From Rhodoplanes tepidamans (GTDB lineage Bacteria; Pseudomonadota; Alphaproteobacteria; Rhizobiales; Xanthobacteraceae), in contig NZ_JAUSUJ010000011.1 in assembly GCF_030813915.1 (NCBI RefSeq), forward strand, positions 62,001 through 126,000: DNA of 64,000 bases, written 5' to 3'. Under the pieces are notes generated by a model that did not search any database, was not told the DNA's origin, and saw nothing but the letters and a program-made list of their open reading frames with translations. Numbering within the stretch: the stretch's first letter is position 1; every line of letters begins with the position of its first letter. The position numbers were made by a program, and so were the translations under genes. Positions 49,788 to 58,808 of this stretch are shown piece after piece.

Positions 49788-50813
49788 ATGACCCTGCCGA
49801 TCAAGACCGCCGCCGCGGCGGCGACCCTCGCGCTCGTCCTCGCGCCGGCCGCGGGCGCCGGCGCCCAGACCCTCGACGCCGTCAAGGCGCGCGGCACCCT
49901 CGTGTGCGGCGTCAGCGAGGGGCTTCCCGGCTTCTCGGCCAGGGACGACAAGGGCGCCTGGAAGGGCTTCGACGTCGACTTCTGCCGCGCGCTGGCGGCG
50001 GCGATCTTCGACGACCCGGCCAAGGTCCGCTTCGTGCCGCTCGACGCCGACACGCGGTTCGCCGCCCTGAAGGCGGGCGAGATCGACGTGCTGTCGCGCA
50101 ACTCGACCTGGACGCTCGCCCGCGAGGCCGAGCTGAAGATCGTGTTCCCGGCCACGACCTACTACGACGGCCAGGGCTTCATGGTGCGCCGGAGCCTCGG
50201 CGCGCAGTCGCCGCTCGACTTCAAGGACGTCAAGGTCTGCGTCCGCGAGGGCACCACCAATGTCCGCAACGCGACCGACTGGTTCCGGGCGAACGACGTC
50301 AAGGCGACGCTGGTCCCGGTGGCGAACGCGCGCGAGGCCGCGCGGGGCTACGACGAGGGCCGCTGCCAGGTGCTGACCAGCGACATCTCGCAGCTCCACG
50401 CCGAGCGCGCCGGCCTGAAGACGCCGGCCGATCACGTCATCCTGCCCGACGTGATCTCCAAGGAGCCGCTCGGTCCGGCGGTGCGCCAGGGCGACGACCG
50501 CTGGGCGCTCCTGGTCAAGTGGGTGCACTTCGCCATGCTGAACGCCGAGGAGCTCGGCGTGACGGCGCAGACGCTCGACCGCGCCCGGGCATCCGAGAAG
50601 CCCGAGATCAAGCGCCTCGTCGGCACCGACGGCGATCTCGGCGGCCAGCTCGGCCTGACCCGGGACTGGGTGGTGCGGATCGTGCGGCATGTCGGCACCT
50701 ACGGCGACGTGTTCGAGCGCAATGTCGGAACGGCGACGCCGCTCGGCATTCCGCGCGGTCTCAACCATCTGTGGACCACGGGCGGAATTCAGTACGCGCC
50801 GCCGCTGCAGTAA
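49788..50813 (+). CDS. amino acid ABC transporter substrate-binding protein (AapJ-like)
   Basis: 341 residues with a signal peptide ending Gly-Ala-Gly-Ala-Gln. The type 3 periplasmic binding fold shows Ala-Arg-Gly-Thr-Leu-Val-Cys-Gly-Val-Ser, Gly-Phe-Asp-Val-Asp-Phe-Cys-Arg-Ala-Leu-Ala and a long C-terminal part ending Gly-Gly-Ile-Gln-Tyr-Ala-Pro-Pro, as in general L-amino acid binding proteins. The companion AapQMP genes are absent. It is translationally linked to the L,D-transpeptidase (3 bases), which is odd and may point to uptake of cell-wall-derived amino acids. Confidence 0.88.
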   Translation: MTLPIKTAAAAATLALVLAPAAGAGAQTLDAVKARGTLVCGVSEGLPGFSARDDKGAWKGFDVDFCRALAAAIFDDPAKVRFVPLDADTRFAALKAGEIDVLSRNSTWTLAREAELKIVFPATTYYDGQGFMVRRSLGAQSPLDFKDVKVCVREGTTNVRNATDWFRANDVKATLVPVANAREAARGYDEGRCQVLTSDISQLHAERAGLKTPADHVILPDVISKEPLGPAVRQGDDRWALLVKWVHFAMLNAEELGVTAQTLDRARASEKPEIKRLVGTDGDLGGQLGLTRDWVVRIVRHVGTYGDVFERNVGTATPLGIPRGLNHLWTTGGIQYAPPLQ

Positions 50814-50966
50814 GGCGACGGTAAGGTTTTAGGACGACCACGCGTGACGTTCTGCGAGCCCGATGATCGGGCTCGCCCTGCTCTCGCCGCGATCGGAGAC
50901 CAGGAAAGAGACGGGGAACGACCGTGGCGCTCGGGGCGTCGCGGTGGCACGCGGGATACGAATTCG

Positions 50967-52124
50967 ATGGAGTCGAACCACACGGCGATGTCGCGCCGGG
51001 GATTTGTGCGCGCCTGCGGCGCGGCGGGAGCCGCGCTGGCGCTCGCCGGCTGCGCCGGCATCGGCACCGATGCGCCGGCCTACGACGCGTCCGCCCTGAC
51101 GACGCAGCCGACCCTGATGGTCGCCACCAACCGTCGTGCCGCCAACGGCGCCCAGGCGGCGCCGTGGTTCGGCACCGAGCGCGGGCCGATGACCATCGCG
51201 CGCGCCCGCCTCGTGCCGCCCGACTCCAGCCGCTTCTCGCTCGCCTCGGTCGGCCTGTCCGACTGGAAGCTCGCGGGAATCGACCGGGTCGGGCAGGTCG
51301 ACGACCTGTTCCGCGGCATGCCGACCGGGCGCGACATACTGCTCTACGTCCACGGCTACAACACCACCTTCGAGACCGCCGCGCTCGACGCCGTGAAGCT
51401 CTCCGACGGCGTCAGCTTCCGCGGCGCCACCATGCTGTTCTCGTGGCCGTCGCGGGCCAAGCTGCTCGACTACGGCTACGACCGCGAAAGCGCGATGTGG
51501 TCGCGCGACTCGCTCGAGCGGGTGCTCGACCAGATGATCGTCAGCCCGACGGTCGGTCGCATCAACATCGTGGCGCACTCGATCGGCACCATGCTGACGC
51601 TGGAGGCGCTGCGTCAGGTCTATGCGCGCCGGGGCGACGATCTCGTCACCCGCATCGGCGCCATCGTGTTCGCCTCGCCCGACATCGACATGGACGTGTT
51701 CGTCTCCTCGGTCGGGCGGATCGGCGGCCTCGCCGAGAAGATCACCGTCGTGACGGCGACCAACGACCGCGCGCTCGCGGTGTCGCGGATCATCGCCGGC
51801 GGCGTCACCCGGGTCGGGGCGGCCGAGAAGGCGCAGCTGGAAGGCATCGGCATCCGGGTCATCGACGCCTCGGAGACGGGCTTCGGCGTGATCAACCACG
51901 ACCTGTTCCTGTCGAACGAGTCGATCCGCGGCGTCATCCGCCGCGCGATCGAGCAGGGAACCTACGGCAGCGTACCGATGTCGGGCGGTCCGGTGCCGGG
52001 CGGTCCCGCCGGCAGCTATGGCGGCAGCGCCTACGGTGGTGGTGGCGGATACGGCGCCGCCACGTCCGGCAGCGCCCATGCGGAGCCGCCGCGGCCGGGC
52101 GCCGCCGCGCTGCAGCCCTACTGA
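50967..52124 (+). CDS. lipoprotein alpha/beta hydrolase (DUF900 family)
   Basis: 385 residues. A Tat-like Ser-Arg-Arg-Gly-Phe-Val-Arg precedes a hydrophobic stretch with a lipobox Leu-Ala-Gly-Cys, so it is probably an envelope lipoprotein. The hydrolase core has Tyr-Val-His-Gly-Tyr-Asn and the nucleophile Ile-Val-Ala-His-Ser-Ile-Gly-Thr, both DUF900 hallmarks, and a late Asn-His-Asp. The C-terminal 50 residues are Gly/Ser/Tyr-rich and low in complexity. The ATG at 50967 is used; one at 50988 is equally good. Its substrate is unknown; an esterase role is likely. Confidence 0.86.
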   Translation: MESNHTAMSRRGFVRACGAAGAALALAGCAGIGTDAPAYDASALTTQPTLMVATNRRAANGAQAAPWFGTERGPMTIARARLVPPDSSRFSLASVGLSDWKLAGIDRVGQVDDLFRGMPTGRDILLYVHGYNTTFETAALDAVKLSDGVSFRGATMLFSWPSRAKLLDYGYDRESAMWSRDSLERVLDQMIVSPTVGRINIVAHSIGTMLTLEALRQVYARRGDDLVTRIGAIVFASPDIDMDVFVSSVGRIGGLAEKITVVTATNDRALAVSRIIAGGVTRVGAAEKAQLEGIGIRVIDASETGFGVINHDLFLSNESIRGVIRRAIEQGTYGSVPMSGGPVPGGPAGSYGGSAYGGGGGYGAATSGSAHAEPPRPGAAALQPY

Positions 52125-52412
52125 TCACACCGCGTCCAGACTGCATCTGATCACGACGCCGCCGGCGCGCCGGGCGGTACGGCCGTGCGACCGCGCCGGT
52201 GCCCGAGCGCCGCGCCCGGTCTCATCATGCCGTGGCGAAGCGCGGACGGGCTTCGCCGCCGTTCCGTCGCCGCACCGCGCCCGCCCGATTCCGCCCTCCG
52301 ACCGCTCGACGCACGGAACGCCGCTCCCGACTTTGGATTGATCTCACGGCGAGGCGAGCCCGCCACATCCGGACAATCCATCGCGTACGACGCGCAGACG
52401 AGGAGAACGGCT

Positions 52413-53291
52413 TTGTTCCTGCATCAACGCAAGCTGCAATACAACGCCCGGCCGGACGCGCCGGACCCGATCTTCGCCAAGATGCTGCAGGAGCCGCTCG
52501 GCGGGCAGTGGGGCGAGATCAGCGTGATGATGGCCTATCTGTTCCAGGGCTGGAACTGCCGCGGCCCGGCCAAGTACCGCGACATGATCATCGACATCGC
52601 CACCGAGGAGATCGGCCATGTCGAGATGCTCGCCACCATGATCGCCCGCCTGCTCGAGACCTCGCCCGTCGAGGCGCAGGAGGACATGGCGAAGAACTCC
52701 CTGGTCGGCGCCGTGATGGGCGGGGCCCGTATCGAGGACGCGATCGTCGCCGGCATGAATCCGCAGCACGTCATCGTCTCCGGCTCCGGCTCGCGGCCGA
52801 CCGACTCGATCGGCAACCCGTGGACCTCGACCTACATCGTCGCCAGCGGCAATCTCCTCGCCGACTTCCGCTTCAACGTGACGGCCGAGAGCCAGGGCCG
52901 CCTGCAGGTCTGCCGGCTCTACAACATGACCGAGGACAAAGGCGTGCGCGACATGCTGTCGTTCCTGATCGCGCGCGACACCATGCACCAGAACCAGTGG
53001 CTCGCCGCCATCGCCGAGCTCGAGGCGGAGGGCTTCGACGAGACGCCGGTGCCGGCCAAGTTCCCCCAGGAGCTGGAGAAGGGCGACGTCGCCTACCAGT
53101 TCATCAACGCCTCCGACAGCGGCGAGAGCAGCAAGGGCCGGTGGGCCAAGGGGGCCTCGGTGGACGGCAAGGGCCAGTTCAGCTTCACCAAGATCAAGCC
53201 GCTGACCGACGACGACGGCCGGCTCGGCCAGGTCGATCCGCGCACCTACGGAACGCCGGCCGTGCCGGTGCCAGCCAAGGCCGCCGAGTAG
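52413..53291 (+). CDS. manganese catalase
   Basis: 292 residues from a TTG 7 bases after AGGAG; upstream in-frame starts have no ribosome site and no homology. All five dimanganese ligands are visible at the expected spacing: Glu35, Glu66 and His69 (in Thr-Glu-Glu-Ile-Gly-His), Glu159 and His192 (in Asp-Thr-Met-His-Gln-Asn-Gln). It destroys hydrogen peroxide without heme in the cytosol, a benefit when iron is short or oxygen returns after anaerobic growth. It is monocistronic. Confidence 0.93.
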   Translation: MFLHQRKLQYNARPDAPDPIFAKMLQEPLGGQWGEISVMMAYLFQGWNCRGPAKYRDMIIDIATEEIGHVEMLATMIARLLETSPVEAQEDMAKNSLVGAVMGGARIEDAIVAGMNPQHVIVSGSGSRPTDSIGNPWTSTYIVASGNLLADFRFNVTAESQGRLQVCRLYNMTEDKGVRDMLSFLIARDTMHQNQWLAAIAELEAEGFDETPVPAKFPQELEKGDVAYQFINASDSGESSKGRWAKGASVDGKGQFSFTKIKPLTDDDGRLGQVDPRTYGTPAVPVPAKAAE

Positions 53292-53315
53292 CCTCCGACT
53301 CGGTCGTCCGGGGCA

Positions 53316-53342
53316 GGGGATCGGCCCGCGCGGCCGGTCCCC
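53316..53342 (+). terminator. hairpin after the manganese catalase gene
   Basis: GGGGATCGGCC and GGCCGGTCCCC pair along 11 positions (one G-U) around a 5-base loop, 24 bases after the stop. No T-tract follows, so termination strength is uncertain. Confidence 0.5.
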
Positions 53343-53449
53343 GCTCTCTCGTGCCGCACCCGCATTGTCGACGCTGCGGGTGCTCGTTATGGTTCCGTGC
53401 CGGCCCGTGATCCGCATTCCTGCGGCGGGCCATCCGCACGGGGCGCCTG

Positions 53450-54871
53450 ATGCCGAGTTCCATCGGACCACGACCCAGCCGGGCCGCGATCCGGTCTGCC
53501 TTGCTCGGTCTCCTGCTGATCGCCGCCACGGCCTTCGCCCTCCTGGCTCCGGCCCGGGCCGCGCGGGCCAGCGAGGCGCGCACCGCCCTCGTCGTCGGCA
53601 ACGGCGCCTACGGCTTCGCCCCGCTCGCCAATCCGGCGAACGACGCGACCGACGTCGCGGCGGCGTTGCGCGGCGCCGGCTTCGACGTGACGCTTCTCAC
53701 CGACACGGACCGGGCGGCCCTGGAGGCGGCGGTGCGGCGCTTCGGCCAGCGGCTGAAGGAGCGCGGTGGCGTCGGCCTCTTCTTCTTCGCCGGGCACGGC
53801 GTCCAGGTCGGCGGCGAGAACTACATCGTCCCGGTCGGTGCGCGCGCGCCCGCCCCGGAGGAGCTGAGGTCGGCCTCGCTCGCCGCCTCCGAGGTGGTGG
53901 ACGCCATGGCGGAGGCCGGCAACGCGCTCAACATCGTGGTGCTGGACGCCTGCCGCGACAACCCGATTCCCGGCACCGACACCAAGGGGCTGTCGCGCAT
54001 CGACAGCGGCGCGCGGCTGTTCGTCTCCTTCTCGACCTCCCCGGGGGCGGTCGCACTCGACGGCGAGGGACGCAACAGTCCCTACAGCAAGCATCTCGTC
54101 CAGGCGCTGCAGACGCCGGGCCTCGCGCTCGAGGACACCTTCAAGCGCACCCTCAAGGGTGTGTACCAGGAGACCGGCGGCCGGCAGACGCCGTGGCTCT
54201 CGTCCTCCTTCTTCGGCGACTTCGTCTTCCGCGACGCTCCGGCGGCGGGCGGTGCATCGTCCACCGCGGACCGGCGGGAGCGGCCTGCGGTCCGTCCGGG
54301 CGTCGCCCCGCAGGTCGCCGGCATCTACCGGGCGGAGGGCCGCAACCCGGACGGCACGCGCTACCGCGGCATGGCGGCGCTGCAACCGGACGGCGCGCGC
54401 ATGCGCTTCACCTGGTGGATCGGCAACCAGGTCTATCGCGGGACCGGCGAGTTCGCCGGCCGCATGCTGGTGGTCGACTGGGGCGAGAAGCATCCGGTCG
54501 TCTACACGCTCGATTCCGGCCCCGTGCTCGAGGGCGAGTGGGCCGACGGCACGGCGACCGACCGGCTCGTCCCGTTCGGCCTCGCCGCCGGCACTCCCGT
54601 GGCACCCCCGCAGGGCCGCTATCGGGTCGCCGGGCGTAACGCCGACGGCAGCCGCTACAGCGGCAGCGCGACGCTGCGGCCCGACGGCGACCGCATCCGG
54701 CTGAGCTGGCGGGTCGGGTCGGGCTACCAGGGTACGGGGCGGCTCGCCGGCAACGTGCTCACCGTCGACTGGGGCGGGGCGACCCCGATCGTCTACGGGC
54801 TCGGCGCGGACGGCATCCTCCGGGGGCTGTGGGACGCCGGCCGGGCCGAGGAGGTTCTGACCCGCGAGTGA
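53450..54871 (+). CDS. secreted caspase-family (peptidase C14) protein with two C-terminal repeats
   Basis: 473 residues. A signal peptide (about 1-40) ends Ala-Arg-Ala-Ser. The caspase p20-like domain (43-260) has the dyad His116 (Phe-Phe-Phe-Ala-Gly-His-Gly) and Cys168 (Val-Leu-Asp-Ala-Cys-Arg-Asp-Asn), intact. After a Pro/Arg linker come two related beta-rich repeats, about residues 290-366 and 389-464, sharing Gly-Arg-Asn-x-Asp-Gly-x-Arg-Tyr, a Leu-x-Pro-Asp-Gly turn and Val-Asp-Trp-Gly. Bacterial metacaspase-like proteins of this kind act in stress or envelope processes; the repeats may bind a ligand. Confidence 0.88.
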   Translation: MPSSIGPRPSRAAIRSALLGLLLIAATAFALLAPARAARASEARTALVVGNGAYGFAPLANPANDATDVAAALRGAGFDVTLLTDTDRAALEAAVRRFGQRLKERGGVGLFFFAGHGVQVGGENYIVPVGARAPAPEELRSASLAASEVVDAMAEAGNALNIVVLDACRDNPIPGTDTKGLSRIDSGARLFVSFSTSPGAVALDGEGRNSPYSKHLVQALQTPGLALEDTFKRTLKGVYQETGGRQTPWLSSSFFGDFVFRDAPAAGGASSTADRRERPAVRPGVAPQVAGIYRAEGRNPDGTRYRGMAALQPDGARMRFTWWIGNQVYRGTGEFAGRMLVVDWGEKHPVVYTLDSGPVLEGEWADGTATDRLVPFGLAAGTPVAPPQGRYRVAGRNADGSRYSGSATLRPDGDRIRLSWRVGSGYQGTGRLAGNVLTVDWGGATPIVYGLGADGILRGLWDAGRAEEVLTRE

Positions 54872-54972
54872 GCCGGTTCGAGCGGCGGTCATGCCGGCCC
54901 TGCCATACGGAGGCCCCAGGGCCTGCCGCGATGTGCTATCGGACCCGCGTCCGCCGCGCGCTGGAGACCCCC

Positions 54973-56175
54973 GTGTTCCGAAACGCCGACGTCAACCGGC
55001 TGGCCGTGCATGCCGGGCTGCGCCAGTTCGCCTGGGGGCTCGCCGGGATCTTCTTCTTCGCCGTGCTGCTGCGGGCCGGTCTTTCGCCGGCCGCCGCCTT
55101 CCTGGTCCTCGCCGCGATGCTGGCGCTGCGCTTCGCCACCCGGCCGGTCGCCTTCGCCCTGATCCGCGGCTTCGGCGTGCGAACCGCCATGCTGGTCGGC
55201 TGCGTTCTGTTCGCTGCCCAGTTCCCGGTGCTGGCGCTGGTCGATGCCGGCCGGATGTGGACCATCGCCGCCTATGTGCTCGCGGTGGCGCTCGCCGACG
55301 TCACCTACTGGACCTGCTATCACGCCGTGTTCGCGGCGGCCGGCGATCTCGGCGAGCGCGGCGCCCAGGTCGGGGTGCGCACCGTCGTGATGGTCGCGGC
55401 CGACACGGTCGCCCCGGTGGTCGGCGGCCTGCTGCTGACCTGGCATCCGGCCGCCGCCTTCGCGGCGGCGACCATTGTCGCCCTCGTCGCCATCGTGCCG
55501 TTCCGGGCGGTTCCGGCGCCGCCCGTCGACCTCTCCGGCGATCACGGCGTTGCGCCCTTCCGCGACGGGGTGCGGCTGTTCGCCACCGACGGCTTCCTGA
55601 TGTGCGGCTTCGCCGTCACCTGGGGCCTGATCATGTTCGAGGCGTTCGACCGCCGCTTCGACGCCTTCGGCGGGCTTCTCGGCGCGGCGGCGCTCGCCGG
55701 GGCGGTCGGCGGCCTGCTGCTCGGCCGGCTGATCGACGCCGGCCACGCGGCGCGGGCCGTTTGGCTCAACCTCGCCGCCATGACGGTCGTGGTGCTGCTG
55801 CGCGTCGGTCTCGCCGGCACGCCGACCGGGGTCGTGGTCGCGGCACTCGCCTCGATGGCGCTGTTCGGCCTCTACGTGCCGACCGTGATGACCGCCGTCT
55901 ACAACGCGGCCAAGACCTCGCCCTGCGCGGTGCGGTTCCACTATCTGGCGGAGGCCGGCTGGGACCTCGGCGGCATCGCGGCCTGCCTGGTGACCGCCGG
56001 AGCGCTCGCCGCCGGCGTCCCGGCGCGGCTCCTGCTCCTCCTGGCACTGCCGGCGCTCGCCCTCCAGGCCTGGTGGCTGCAGCGGCGCTACGCCGACGAG
56101 AACGACGCGCGGCAGCAGGTCGCGGCGGGTGGCGATACGCATCACAGTACCATCCTGGCCGGCCGAATCGATTGA
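54973..56175 (+). CDS. MFS transporter
   Basis: 400 residues with about 11-12 hydrophobic segments. It begins Val-Phe-Arg-Asn-Ala-Asp-Val-Asn-Arg-Leu-Ala-Val-His from a GTG 6 bases after GGAG; an ATG at 54931 would add 14 basic residues. Inter-domain loops are short and basic, such as Phe-Asp-Arg-Arg-Phe-Asp-Ala-Phe. No substrate signature is recognisable. It lies 101 bases after the caspase-like gene on the same strand. Confidence 0.83.
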   Translation: MFRNADVNRLAVHAGLRQFAWGLAGIFFFAVLLRAGLSPAAAFLVLAAMLALRFATRPVAFALIRGFGVRTAMLVGCVLFAAQFPVLALVDAGRMWTIAAYVLAVALADVTYWTCYHAVFAAAGDLGERGAQVGVRTVVMVAADTVAPVVGGLLLTWHPAAAFAAATIVALVAIVPFRAVPAPPVDLSGDHGVAPFRDGVRLFATDGFLMCGFAVTWGLIMFEAFDRRFDAFGGLLGAAALAGAVGGLLLGRLIDAGHAARAVWLNLAAMTVVVLLRVGLAGTPTGVVVAALASMALFGLYVPTVMTAVYNAAKTSPCAVRFHYLAEAGWDLGGIAACLVTAGALAAGVPARLLLLLALPALALQAWWLQRRYADENDARQQVAAGGDTHHSTILAGRID

Positions 56176-56326
56176 GCGGATCGGCGGCGTCGGTCGCCCG
56201 GCGCCCTCGCGAAGCGTCCGGGAGCCTGCGGCAGCGCGGCCGTGCGACCGGGCCCGTGCGTCACGATCCTGCAATCGGTGATCGGCAGCGTGCTCCGCCA
56301 CCATCGTCGCAGACCCGGATCGTTCG

Positions 56327-57469
56327 ATGCCCAGCGTCCTTCGCTCTCTGCTGCCCGCCGTTCTTCTGATCCTCTCGGCTCTCGCCGCGTCGCCCGCCCC
56401 GGCCCAGCCGGCCGCTCCGACCCCCTCGACGCCGCAGGGCGCCGCGGCCCCACCGGAGCTGAAGGTGGCGACCCGGGTGCTGCCACCGCTCGTCGTCGAC
56501 CAGCATGGCCAGCTCGGCGGCTTCAGCATCGACCTGTGGAACGCGATCGGCGAGCGTCTCGGCGCCAGGACCGCGCTCCAGGTGGCGCCGGACGTGCGGG
56601 CGCTGCTGGAGATGGTCCGGTCCGGCAATGCCGACTTCGGCATCTCGGCGATCTCGATCACGGCGGCGCGCGAGAAGGAATTCGACTTCTCGCAGCCGAT
56701 GCTCAATGCCGGCCTGCAGATCATGATCCGCGGCCAGGGCGCCGGGCAGGGGCAGGACGGGGAGGCCGATCCGCTGCGCGACCTGCTCGGTCTCCTGTTC
56801 TCGAAGGCGATCCTGGTCTGGCTCGGCATCGCACTGCTGCTGATCCTGGTGCCGGCCCACGTCGTCTGGCTGCTGGAGCGGCGGCAGAAGGACGGCATCA
56901 TCCCGACGCCGAGCTACATTCCCGGCATCTTCCATGCGCTCTACTGGGCGGCCGGCACGCTCGTCGCCCAGGGCGAGCAGCAGCCGCGCCAGTGGCTCGC
57001 CCGCATCGTCGCGCTGCTGTGGATGTTCACGGGTGTCGTCTTCGTCGCCTTCTACACGGCGCAACTGGCCGCCACCCTCACGGTGCAGCAGATCCAGAGC
57101 GGCATCCGCGGTCCCGACGACCTGCCGGGCAAGCGCGTCGCCACCACGCGCGGCAGCACCGCCGCCACCTATCTGCGCCAGATGAACGCCCAGGTGATCG
57201 AGGTCGGGCGCATCGACGAGGCCTTCACGGCGCTGGTCGACCGCGAGGTCGACGCCGTCGTGTTCGACGCGCCCGTGCTGCAGTACTACGCGGCGAATGC
57301 CGGCAAGGGGCGGGTCCAGATGGTCGGCCCGCTGTTCCGCAAGGAGGACTACGGCATCGTCTTCCCGCAGGGGAGCGCGCTGCGCAAGCAGGTCAACGCC
57401 GCGCTGCTGGCGTTGCGCGAGGACGGCACCTACCAGCAGCTCCACGACAAGTGGTTCTCGGTCAAGTAG
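56327..57469 (+). CDS. prokaryotic ionotropic glutamate receptor-like channel protein
   Basis: 380 residues. A signal peptide (1-26) is followed by a split periplasmic amino-acid-binding domain interrupted by a channel. S1 is about 43-135, with the ligand carboxylate-binding Ile-Thr-Ala-Ala-Arg-Glu at 111-116. M1 is about 160-184, a pore helix region 201-215, M2 226-252, and S2 258-380 with Thr-Thr-Arg-Gly-Ser-Thr. The pore lacks the potassium Gly-Tyr-Gly filter. M2 ends Phe-Tyr-Thr-Ala-Gln-Leu-Ala-Ala-Thr-Leu-Thr, close to the SYTANLAAF gating motif of animal receptors. It probably opens an ion path on binding an amino acid. Confidence 0.85.
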   Translation: MPSVLRSLLPAVLLILSALAASPAPAQPAAPTPSTPQGAAAPPELKVATRVLPPLVVDQHGQLGGFSIDLWNAIGERLGARTALQVAPDVRALLEMVRSGNADFGISAISITAAREKEFDFSQPMLNAGLQIMIRGQGAGQGQDGEADPLRDLLGLLFSKAILVWLGIALLLILVPAHVVWLLERRQKDGIIPTPSYIPGIFHALYWAAGTLVAQGEQQPRQWLARIVALLWMFTGVVFVAFYTAQLAATLTVQQIQSGIRGPDDLPGKRVATTRGSTAATYLRQMNAQVIEVGRIDEAFTALVDREVDAVVFDAPVLQYYAANAGKGRVQMVGPLFRKEDYGIVFPQGSALRKQVNAALLALREDGTYQQLHDKWFSVK

Positions 57470-57635
57470 CCGTGTCTCGGACGGCCTCCGGCTGTTCGAT
57501 CCGGTGGCCACTGTCGGGCGGCGCGCAGCCCCGAACCCGAAAACCAGCCCGGGCCGGAAAGCTCGCCGTCGGTCCCCCGGGGCTCGACGTCGGCGCGCCC
57601 CGGACCGGCGGCGAACGGATCGCCCGAGCCGGGCC

Positions 57636-57929
57636 TCAGGCCGCGCGCCCGGAATAATGGCCGAGCGGACCGTGCCCGTGCGGCCGGTGATGGTGCGGCC
57701 CGTGACGGTGCGCGAACAGCTGCCAGGCGGCGGCCGCGATGGCGGCGACGATCAGGAGCGCGGCCGCGGCCAAGCCGATCTGCGACCAGTCCACGGCCGG
57801 AAGGTCCTCCGGGTGCTTCGCCACCAGAAAAGCGAAATGGGTGAGCCGGGCGACGAGGAACAGGCCGCCGATGCTGCCGACGAACACGAGCAGGCCCGCG
57901 ACGAGTCCGGGTGTCCGATCCGCGTTCAT
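57636..57929 (-). CDS. small membrane protein with histidine-rich tail
   Basis: 97 residues from an ATG with GGAGG 8 bases upstream. Two membrane helices (about 9-30 and 47-69) are followed by a tail reading Ala-His-Arg-His-Gly-Pro-His-His-His-Arg-Pro-His-Gly-His with 9 His in about 20 residues. Such tails bind nickel, zinc or copper; the family is not recognised. It is flanked on both sides by plus-strand genes and is monocistronic. Confidence 0.7.
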   Translation of the reverse strand: MNADRTPGLVAGLLVFVGSIGGLFLVARLTHFAFLVAKHPEDLPAVDWSQIGLAAAALLIVAAIAAAAWQLFAHRHGPHHHRPHGHGPLGHYSGRAA

Positions 57930-58130
57930 TCCGAAACCTCCGGGATCGACCGGGCCGCTTCGGGCGGCCCGAAGACGATCAGGATGCTAAGCCACGCGGG
58001 TGAGGCCGCACATCCGGAGTTTTTGGGAGGCAGCGGCGCATTTTCGAACGGGTGGCCCCACACCGCCGGCCTGCGCAATAATGGTCCGTGATCACGACAG
58101 CGGCGGCGACCGGCCGCCAGGGAGGCACGG

Positions 58131-58790
58131 ATGCACGCGCCGGGATTTCTGGATTGTTTCGATCGGCTGGTCGCCTTCGACGCGGAGACCACCGGCAAGC
58201 GCGCGCCGGAGGTCGCCTTCGTCCGACGGCAGCCCTCCGGCTGGCGGGCGCCCGGCCTCGTCATCGAGGTCGGCTTCGTCGAGCTCGTCCGCGACGGCGA
58301 CGGCTGGCGCAAGGGCGACACCTGGCGGACGCTGGTCAATCCGGACGCGCCGATCGAGCCCGCCGCCATCAAGGTGCACGGCATCAAGCCCGCCGACCTG
58401 AAATCGGCGCCGCGCTTCCCGGCGATCCTCGACCGGCTGCGCGACTTCGTCGGCGAGGCGCCGATCGTCGCCCACGCCTCGGAGAACGAGCAGAGCTTCC
58501 TCGACTACGAGTTCGCCCGCGCCAAGGCGATCGGCTGGGGCGAGAGCGCCTACGAACCGACCCGCTACGTCTGCACCCAGCGGCTCTATGCGCACCTCTT
58601 CCCCGGCGCCTCGACCTCTCTCACCGCCATGTGCGACCGCCTCGCCCTCGACGCCAGCGCCCGCGACGACCGCCACGGCGCGCTGCTCGACGCCGACATG
58701 ACGGCCGACGCGCTGATCCTGCTCGAGCGGATGCTCAAGGACGGCGTCGCGGCCAGCGCCGCGCCGCGCACCTGGACGTTCGGCGGCTGA
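58131..58790 (+). CDS. DEDDh 3'-5' exonuclease
   Basis: 219 residues. Exo I is Phe-Asp-Ala-Glu-Thr-Thr-Gly (residues 16-22), Exo II holds His-Ala-Ser-Glu-Asn-Glu-Gln-Ser-Phe-Leu-Asp, and Exo III is Arg-His-Gly-Ala-Leu-Leu-Asp-Ala-Asp, giving the four acidic residues and histidine of the DnaQ/RNase T superfamily. The loop Lys-Val-His-Gly-Ile-Lys is like DnaQ's His-Gly-Ile. It is shorter and more divergent than the DnaQ epsilon subunit and probably degrades or trims DNA or RNA in repair. Confidence 0.87.
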   Translation: MHAPGFLDCFDRLVAFDAETTGKRAPEVAFVRRQPSGWRAPGLVIEVGFVELVRDGDGWRKGDTWRTLVNPDAPIEPAAIKVHGIKPADLKSAPRFPAILDRLRDFVGEAPIVAHASENEQSFLDYEFARAKAIGWGESAYEPTRYVCTQRLYAHLFPGASTSLTAMCDRLALDASARDDRHGALLDADMTADALILLERMLKDGVAASAAPRTWTFGG

Positions 58791-58808
58791 GGGCGGGCGA
58801 CCGGAACC

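Noticed and set aside
47522-50824. A 1100-codon open frame on the plus strand
   Set aside because: It crosses the hsp20 gene antisense and four genes out of frame; no domain is recognisable.
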